Assembly: GCA_036346395.1 (NCBI GenBank) | Contig: CM070599.1 | Coordinates: 6,253,232-6,317,231, forward strand | DNA length: 64,000 nucleotides | DNA from: Hsuehochloa calcarea | Lineage: Eukaryota; Streptophyta; Magnoliopsida; Poales; Poaceae | Direction: 5' to 3' | Shown: in pieces, positions 57,080-64,000 of the stretch | Layout: each line of letters begins with the position of its first letter | Numbering within the stretch: the first letter of the stretch is position 1 | Translations under genes and position numbers: made by a program | The notes under the pieces: model-generated | Database searches by the model: none | Told to the model about the DNA's origin: nothing | The model's input: only the letters and a program-made list of their open reading frames with translations

Positions 57080-58590
57080 GTGGCTAGATAGCTGGCTGAT
57101 TTTACAGAAAAAGGGTGACGGAGACATGCTGTGTAGAGGAATCACCCAGATCAAACAAGTAGCGAAGGAGGCACTCAATAGATTGCACAGAAAGGCTCAT
57201 AAAATACCCACGCCTCCCCCTTATAAACAGCTCTCTTGGTGGAGCCGTACGCTAGAGGCTTATATGACGACCTAATTATAGAGTAGCATTTTACAACCTC
57301 TAAGTAAACTATTGCACAATATCAATCTCAGATATAAGGATTCCATATACACTATGTATGAGGCCAATTGATAACACTTAAGAATATAATAATTTCCATA
57401 GTGTTTAGGTCAATCCAACATTATGTTCTTCAACACATGCCCACATTATTAATTTGATAACTCATATCCATGATCTGTGAAACGTGATCGTCAATCAATA
57501 CATATGCTAATCTATAAATCATAATTGTCCAACGTAATGATATAAGATCAGGGATATTTAGAATAACAATATAGTATGTTAGGGCCCCTACAGTTCCATT
57601 AAAAAAAACAATAACAATATAACATGAATAACGAGTTTCATGCACAAATCACGCACTTGTTAATCAATATATAATAGTTCATTTAAAGGACAAAATAACA
57701 TATCGTTCAATAATTCATGAACATAAAAGCGATACAATCATCTTTATAATTACCTCCAAGGCATATCACTAACAAACCGCACTTTCACCCGCCAACAAAG
57801 GAAACTTCAGAAGAAGATTTAGTCGCCATATGATTCAAACCGAACACGGAAAGTTTTCCATTTTCTTTTAAAAATTTCGTGAGCATGACAACTGGATTTG
57901 GTTCTTATTTGGTAGTTGCTGATGTGTTCATAGTACATAACCATGCAATGGAATGTCCTTTCTCTTGGTGCTGAGTACATACAACCCAAGTCCTCGTCAG
58001 GCAGGAATCATGGCGCACCAAACGAAAGCTAGTCTAGTGCAACAGAAAAGGTCACATATTGCTCTGCTCTGATCATATTGTAGTCTAAGTTAAATGTCAC
58101 CACGCACTAGATCTTTTTTACACCATACTATGCCTTGGATTTATTATTGTTTCTCTTTCCAACTGACCTATGCAACGTCATTCTCAACACAAAACTAGTA
58201 TGTGCGTTGTAGTATACATCCTAATTTGTTCAACTTCTGAACTAACTCGTGTTTCCCACTAAGCAGTGCTAATGCCGAAAATAGTCCATGAACTTTTTCG
58301 CCGAGCTCAATTTGGTCTTCTAATTATAAAAAGGTTTTGAAAAGAATCAGTTAGCTGATTGCTAGCCAAATTTTAAGGGAATGGGAAAAGGAGGAGGGGG
58401 AAAAAAAGAGGTTAGGAAAAAAGATAGGGAATGGGAAAAAAGATGAGAGGCTAGGAAAAAAGTGGGGGAAATGAAAAAAATACGATGGGAAATGAAATAA
58501 AAATAAAAATTATCCATAACGCAGCAACACATAAATATTCAGAGGAATAACTAAAATTTATTCATTGTTCGATACAGTACAAATACAAAT
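57080..58590. other. Flank between chromovirus and hAT relic
   Basis: AT-rich DNA without a supported gene; purine-rich runs (AAAAAAGATG-like) at about 58385-58505. A TATA-like TTTATAAG on the minus strand near 57220 precedes a short open frame cut by the chromovirus, but this is too weak to call a gene. Confidence 0.5.
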
Positions 58591-58599
58591 TTGTTACCT

Positions 58600-60560
58600 C
58601 GTTAAAAACCTTACACCCAGTGTGGGGTACCCCTGGTAAGGAAAAGAGTGCAGTAATTGCATACAGATAGATAGCTTATTTGACGTCGAGATTCTCAAGG
58701 TCAGCTCTCGCCTCCGCGATCTCCGGATCCTCAAGCTGATGTTCCATCCATTCATCTGCGCTCTCTCAATCTTTGAGGCATGTGAGTGCCTCAACCATCT
58801 CAGGTGTGAAAAGACGACCTCGTTGGCTCGGTGATCCTCCCCATGGTACTGAAAGTGGCTTCTGATGAGACAGTTTACACCAGAACAACAAGTACATCTT
58901 GTGCAAAATGTGGCAGCATGGGATGCTGGTGGTTCTTCCACCACAAGAGGAGGTTGACATCATTGCCCTCCCCGAAGTCAAGCTCGGTGTTCCCAAAAGG
59001 TGTGTCGAGGTAGTGGTTGTTCTCTACTCTTGGATTCCATTAAGACATGGTCGACGCACGAGAGGGCGAACTGGATACTGGGCCTTTTAGCTTCTTCCGC
59101 ATGTTGGAAGTGCTCACATTGCACTGTCCTCATTGCTTTGTTAAAGCAGTTGTTCTCGATTGACTTCTGCTACCAAACTTTTTATAATACAAATTGAAAA
59201 CTCAAAAAAGCTTGTCATGATTGTGAGTGTAAGCTTTAGAAAAATCAAGATCAAATGCGTCCTCAATTCCCTCGTAAGCCCCCTTCAGATATGCTAATTT
59301 TCTTCGAGGGTGCATAATAGTACCAAAACAGAAGAGATGTGGGATGGCTCGAAAATATTTTAAAATTTTCCCTCCATTGGTTCAATAATAGGTCTCAGAA
59401 GGGCATCGTTTCTGTTTTCCTTGAAAGCATTACCAATAGTCAAAAGCCACTCGATGAGTAAGCAAGAAGTAGGATAGTAAACACTAGATAAAAATGTGGT
59501 TGCATCACAAAAAAACTTTCAAAAATTCATGAAAATGACCAGCAACTAGCCTATCTGCTTCAGTAACCAACTGCTTACTAGAATTAGTATTGATAAAGAG
59601 AGTGATGTTGTACTCGTTTGCCTTGCACCGCTCGAATATAGTATACGTGGAGTTCCACCGCACCTTCATGTCCAGGTTGAATTTTCTTGGTCTCTTATTG
59701 TTGGCTCTGCAGTACTACTTGAACTTGGCGTGCCTTGGGCCCAAAACTGTAATGAACTGGATAGCGTCGCGTATGTTGTCTAGACTAGGTTTCATTACCT
59801 TCGAGCCTGCCTACACAATAAGGTTCAAGATGTGGCACATGCATCTTTGGTGGAGGACGAATCAACCAGTATAGGAATCCATATGCGGTACGAGGAACTC
59901 CATAGCCGTCGTGTTAGCTAAGGTATTGTCAAGAGTGATGGTAATAATTTTGTTTTCTATTTTAAAATCATGAATGACCACTAATACGCATTGTACGATG
60001 CCTCTTCGGTGTGTGCATCATTGATAGGCCTGAACCATGACTCTTTTTTTCAAGTTGTAATCGTTATCTAAGTAATGTGCAACAACACTAAGATAGGTTG
60101 CCCTTTGGTAGGATGAAGTCCATATATCTGAGGTTAAAACAAAAGAAAATGTAACTTTCATGAAATTCTATTTCAAACTTGATAGTTTATGTTGGTACAG
60201 TTCTGTTATGTCACGTGTAGTTGTTCTCCAACTTCTGTGTCGGTATTGTGGGCAAAAACCACGTTGGATCATTCTTTCAAAACTAGAGCTTTCGCCCATC
60301 CTAATCGGAAGATCTTCAGTAACTATATATCTAGCAATTTCGTCTCTAGCTATCTGAGGGTTGTACATCTATGTACTTACCGAACCATCAGCCTCAAAGT
60401 TAAGCAAGGACTAGACGCCCCCCTGGTCTGCCTAGCCACTATCTTCTTTAAACATGCATGCGTGTGCTGCTTGAGATGACCTTTTCCTCCAGCTGAGTGT
60501 GCAAAAAATTTAGTATGATAATATTTACATGTCACATAATGTACCTGACACCCATCCTCC
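58600..60560 (-). pseudogene. hAT-type transposase relic, minus strand
   Basis: Several hAT blocks occur in the correct order on the minus strand: a BED-like finger with KGHLKQHTHAC near 60500-60460, then RDEIARYIVTEDLPI and PQYRHRSWRTTTRDITELYQ (60345-60180), RCMCHILNLIVQAGS and IQFITVLGPRHAKF then VRWNSTYTIFERCK (about 59860-59620), and the C-terminal dimerisation region NDVNLLLWWKNHQHPMLPH and SSEATFSTMGRI (about 58968-58840). Frames change many times and stops are frequent, so it is a decayed autonomous hAT element. The first Cys pair of the finger is changed (CKYY). I could not place terminal inverted repeats. Confidence 0.8.
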
Positions 60561-61689
60561 ATTTCTATGTTGTACTCCATATGCTACCAACACCATGCAC
60601 GTCGACCACCAGAGCCTCCAATAGTTGCAGCCATCGATGCACCGGCTCCGTGTGAGAACCCAGGCGATTTAACCTGTAATGCTAAACCCTGCAAGTGGTC
60701 CTAGCATCACAAATTAAATTTCTCGTTCTGAGTGTATTATGTACCTCCCAGGAGCGGTATACATACACCATCACAAACATCAATATCAATCCATACACAA
60801 GTTCTTACAATATCGAAACTTCATAATTTACAACATATTGAACTTACAAGGTTCAGTTTCATACAAAAGGCCGACGGGCCACATAAAAAGATAAATATCA
60901 AGTACGGAGCAGAAAACAGTGAATAATCTGAAATAAAAATATGAATTAATCATAAATAAAGTCCCAATAGCTTGCCATAACCCACAGGGCAACTGATTGG
61001 GTTCAAACCATAACAAATCGACATGCCTGCGCAATCTTTGTTACCTGATTCAATCTCTATAGCCGCTGTCCAGATTAGTAAATGAAAGCAAACAGTGAGT
61101 ACATGGATGTACCCCGCAAAACTTTAACTAGCCTATACATAGCTACATGCAAGCTTTACTCAAAGGAGAAGGCTATTGGGTTCATTTTCAGCACAAAACG
61201 ATATTTCAATGTAAATACAATGTAGTAGATTCAAATCGCGAGTTAGCAACCATTTTTAATACTTCAAATAACAACGAGTAATTAACATTAGACATCAACA
61301 GAACATCAACAGGTGGCTACCCCTGCAACACAAAAATATAGCATGAGAACCACTCTCAATACTACCCATCAAGTTTTAAGTTTAAATTCCAAAATGTTGA
61401 GTCTAATTCTTACGAGGCATATCCAAGTGTGTCCATAACATAAGATGAGGCTATTCGAATAGTTTATACCCTGCTGGGGTGTACAACTTTACCCATATAT
61501 CAAACCACTACTTTTGCCACTGGATAAAGCACACTTCTGAAGATATGTTGATAGAGCTAAGTCATATGAGACATTTTCCAATAGAATGAATTAGCTAATA
61601 GCCGCATGCATGTGTTGAACTATTGGACCGAAACAGCGACTAGAGGGGGGTGAATAGGAGCATAATCTCTTTTTCACCTTGATAGGATT
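60561..61689. other. AT-rich DNA with chromovirus LTR-like remnant
   Basis: No gene. The part at about 61430-61510 (GCTATTCGAATAG, then GTGTACAACTTTACCCATA) resembles blocks in the chromovirus-type LTRs, so it may be an LTR remnant; the limits are unclear. Just before the copia LTR, 61624-61668 resembles the reverse complement of that LTR family's end. Confidence 0.45.
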
Positions 61690-63580
61690 TGTGGATATCG
61701 TGAGGATATGTGCACGATCTCAGGATGATGAGTCAATTGGCAATGGCTTTGTTGGTTTGCAAAATCTCGCGTTTTCGGGGTTTGCTTCTTGCTGTCAGAC
61801 CACAGGCGGTCTGACCGGTGAAGTGGGGCGGTCAGACCGCCCGTGGGTCGGTCGGACCGGCAATGGTGGCCGGTCGGACCGGCCTGACCTAACATTGGGT
61901 TTTGGAGCTAATCCAAAAATAGGTTGTGTAGGCAAGTGAGGGGAGTCTCCTGGATGTGGTCCCATCATTTTTGGAGATCCCAGTCAAAAGTTCTATTCGA
62001 TTGAAATTTCCAGAAGGTTTCGGAATTTCTCGCTTGAATTTTGGCTAAGTCCTTTGGACCGGTCCGACCGCCGTTGTGGGAGCGGTCCGATCCAAGCATG
62101 AATCGGTCGGACCGCCCTGTGAAGGATCGAGACGGCGATCACTGGAGGTGAGCCAAGTGTTGCATTGAGTTTGTTCGAGTGTGTTATTCTATGAACTTCA
62201 ATGCTTTATTGTTGTATATTGCATTGCGGAACGACGTGGGTCAAGTTGTGAAGAACTTGTTCCCGAAGCGGTTTGTTTGTCTATTGTCGTGCGGTGGCTT
62301 GCGTGTCAACGACGTCAGCGGTGAGTGGATCGGGACTACGCTTGGAGAGCCGAGGTCGAGCGATCGGGGATACCGGGTGAGGTCGTGTGACTCAAGCATG
62401 GTGCGAATGGACAAGATGGATCGAGCGGGTGGTTGATGCAATTTGGTTGGATCAGGCGGTGCGGATATCGGTGCGAGTCTCTGGGAGGTTCCGATGGGAT
62501 TCGGACAAGAGAGGCTTGGCGTCGATGAGAACCGCTGATCAACCTACACGTGGTGAAGCAGGCGATTGCTTCAACAGATTAGTATGTGGGTCCCATGTGT
62601 GAGTGGGCCCGAAATGTGAAACTCTAGTCCTCTCTAGTATAAATAGGAAAGGGGGAGAAGGAAAACCTTTGAGGCATTCATTTGGTTTCTTCCCTTGCTT
62701 TTCTAGGGTTAGGGTTTGGAGAGGAAGAGAGGGAGAGATTGTATGCTCCTTAGGTGAGCTCTTGTCCTCCTAGTTGGAGTGGCTTTGTAAGCATCTTGTG
62801 AGATCAATCAATCTTGTGATGCTTGCTTGAGAGATCATTTGTCTCCTCTTTGTGTTCTTCTCTCATTTGAATGAATTTGGTGCTTCCTTGATTCAAGGGT
62901 TTATGCTTGGTCTCTTGACCCATTTTGTCTTGCTTTGATGTGTGGGAATACTCCTAGAATCATCTAGACCATCAATCCCCACAAGCAAGTCTTGAATCAA
63001 AGTTTTTCATATTTCTAGGGTTTGTGCACTTCTTGATTAAATCCTTGAGAGATCGATTCTGCGAAGTGGATCTGAAGGATCGTCGCTAGAAATAGGTCTC
63101 TAATATCTTTAGGGAGGTGTGCTCGAAATTTGGTCAAGTTTCATTGGTTGAATCAAAAGTTGGATCAAATTTTGTTTTGGATTTGGGGTTCTTTTTCAGT
63201 TCTGGACTGAACCGGTCTGACCGGTCTTGTAACGGCGGTCCGACCGCCCGTATATTCGATCATTGTCTGCCGGGTCGAACCGTTGTCCACCGGTCCGACC
63301 GCCGATTAGTTGCTTGGTCGATCATTGGTTGAACGTCGGTCCGACCGCCCGTGGTAGCCGGTCTGACCGCCTGTGCCCAGATCAACCTTTTGAGTTTAAG
63401 TCTCCACATTTGTGTCGTGTGGTTGTCGGGGGTTGTCGAATTCAGCACAAGGCTTCCGCTGTGTGCTTACTGATCTTCTTAGCTTTCATAGCTAAAGGAG
63501 TAAAGTTCGTGTTGAATTCGATTTAGGCGAGAAAGTTTTGAAAGCGCCTATTCACCCCCTCGATCGCCTTCGGTCCTACA
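61690..63580 (+). repeat. 5' LTR of a copia element, same family as the solo LTR at 12057
   Basis: Begins TGTGGATATCGTGAGG and ends CTTCGGTCCTACA. It is homologous to 12057-13829 from the first base and has a TATAAATAG box at 62638-62646. Many CGGTCNGACCG motifs cluster at 61805-62120 and 63200-63380. A primer-binding site follows at once, so this is the 5' LTR; the 3' LTR lies beyond the window. Confidence 0.85.
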
Positions 63581-63582
63581 AG

Positions 63583-63600
63583 TGGTATCGAGCCGGTTAG
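63583..63600 (+). other. Primer-binding site of the copia element
   Basis: TGGTATCGAGCCGG two bases after the LTR, a variant of the tRNA-iMet complement. Confidence 0.8.
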
Positions 63601-63635
63601 CTCTTTTCTATAGATCTTAACCGGTCTTTGGAGCC

Positions 63636-64000
63636 ATGGCGACTGAGCGATATTCAATCGAGCCACATGTTTTTGATGGAGTTGATTTTGCTTATTGGAA
63701 GGCGAATGGAGGCCTACATCGAGGCTCAAGGGCACGCGATTTGGCTTAAAGTGAAAAATCCTCATGTCGTGCGGTAGATGACAATTTGATCACTCGGATG
63801 TGGAGAACAACAAAGAGGCTCGAATTTCTTGATTCAAGGTCTTAGTCGATCGGAGTTTGAGCGTGTTGCTCATTTGTTTGTCTGCTCATGAGATCTGGCG
63901 GACTCTTTGTGATTATCACGAGGGTCCATCGCGATCAAGGAAGTGAGATGAACCACTTAAGAAAGCATACTCCAAAATCGAGCAAAGACACGTGAATCTT
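63636..64000 (+). pseudogene. Copia gag start, frameshifted, truncated by the window end
   Basis: The ATG at 63636 opens MATERYSIEPHVFDGVDFAY with WKA, the usual start of a copia gag (MA....S..P.FDG.NYAYWK). An extra base after WKA shifts the frame to MEAYIEAQGHAIWLKVKNPH. Later parts (HEIWRTLCDYHEG-like, 63880-63920) continue in other frames. The element is broken already in gag. Confidence 0.8.

Noticed and set aside
57100..57240. Possible start of a minus-strand gene with a TATA-like box, cut by the chromovirus
   Set aside because: The open frame is short, and its continuation on the other side of the element (44331 leftward) shows no recognisable protein.

Overview
The window looks like a repeat-rich stretch of a grass (Poaceae) genome. 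The evidence is intron-containing, GC-rich host genes, grass-type LTR retrotransposons (Ty1/copia, a Ty3/gypsy Tat-like element with an antisense extra ORF, and a chromovirus with long LTRs), a LINE, hAT and CACTA-like DNA transposons, and nested insertions with readable target-site duplications (TSDs). There is no bacterial or organellar gene content, and no tRNA, rRNA or CRISPR array.

Only two host genes look intact. (1) At 1640-5642 (+) are the last six exons of a large plant membrane 'glycine-rich protein' (family of Arabidopsis At5g11700/At4g32920/At5g47020). Its 5' exons lie outside the window, beyond a broken copia element, and two of its introns carry LTRs; one LTR holds a Ds-like hAT element. 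(2) At 22977-26241 (+) is a complete five-exon amidase-signature hydrolase of about 507 aa with a signal peptide and the full Lys-Ser-Ser triad. A frameshifted last-exon relic of a second amidase copy lies at 6405-6636. The two copies were once neighbours and are now separated by a 15.7-kb transposon nest.

Layout: 1-1473 copia 3' end; 1640-5642 glycine-rich gene; 6405-6636 amidase relic; 6699-22365 Tat-like gypsy on the minus strand, split by a gag-only LTR element (8247-15308, TSD ATATG), itself split by a solo copia LTR (12057-13829, TSD CACTT); 22977-26241 amidase; 26559-42215 LINE on the minus strand with a 27-bp TSD, split by a CACTA-like element (28079-42003). The CACTA-like element carries a 600-bp hairpin, an F-box-type gene fragment and a solo LTR (29943-39936, TSD AGGGG), and that LTR holds two further solo LTRs (30613-33130, TSD TATGC; 34188-38831). 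Then 44336-57074 is a full-length chromovirus on the minus strand (TSD TCCTC, LTRs of about 3.4 kb) with an extra RS-domain ORF upstream of gag; 58600-60560 is a hAT transposase relic; 61690-64000 is the 5' end of a copia element whose LTR family matches the solo LTR at 12057.

Most long ORFs outside these features are composition artefacts of GC-rich or pyrimidine-rich LTRs. The best candidates for something under-described are the long hairpin at 28311-28918, the RS-domain extra ORF at 52636-53508, and the gag-only element with an unrecognised C-terminal ORF.
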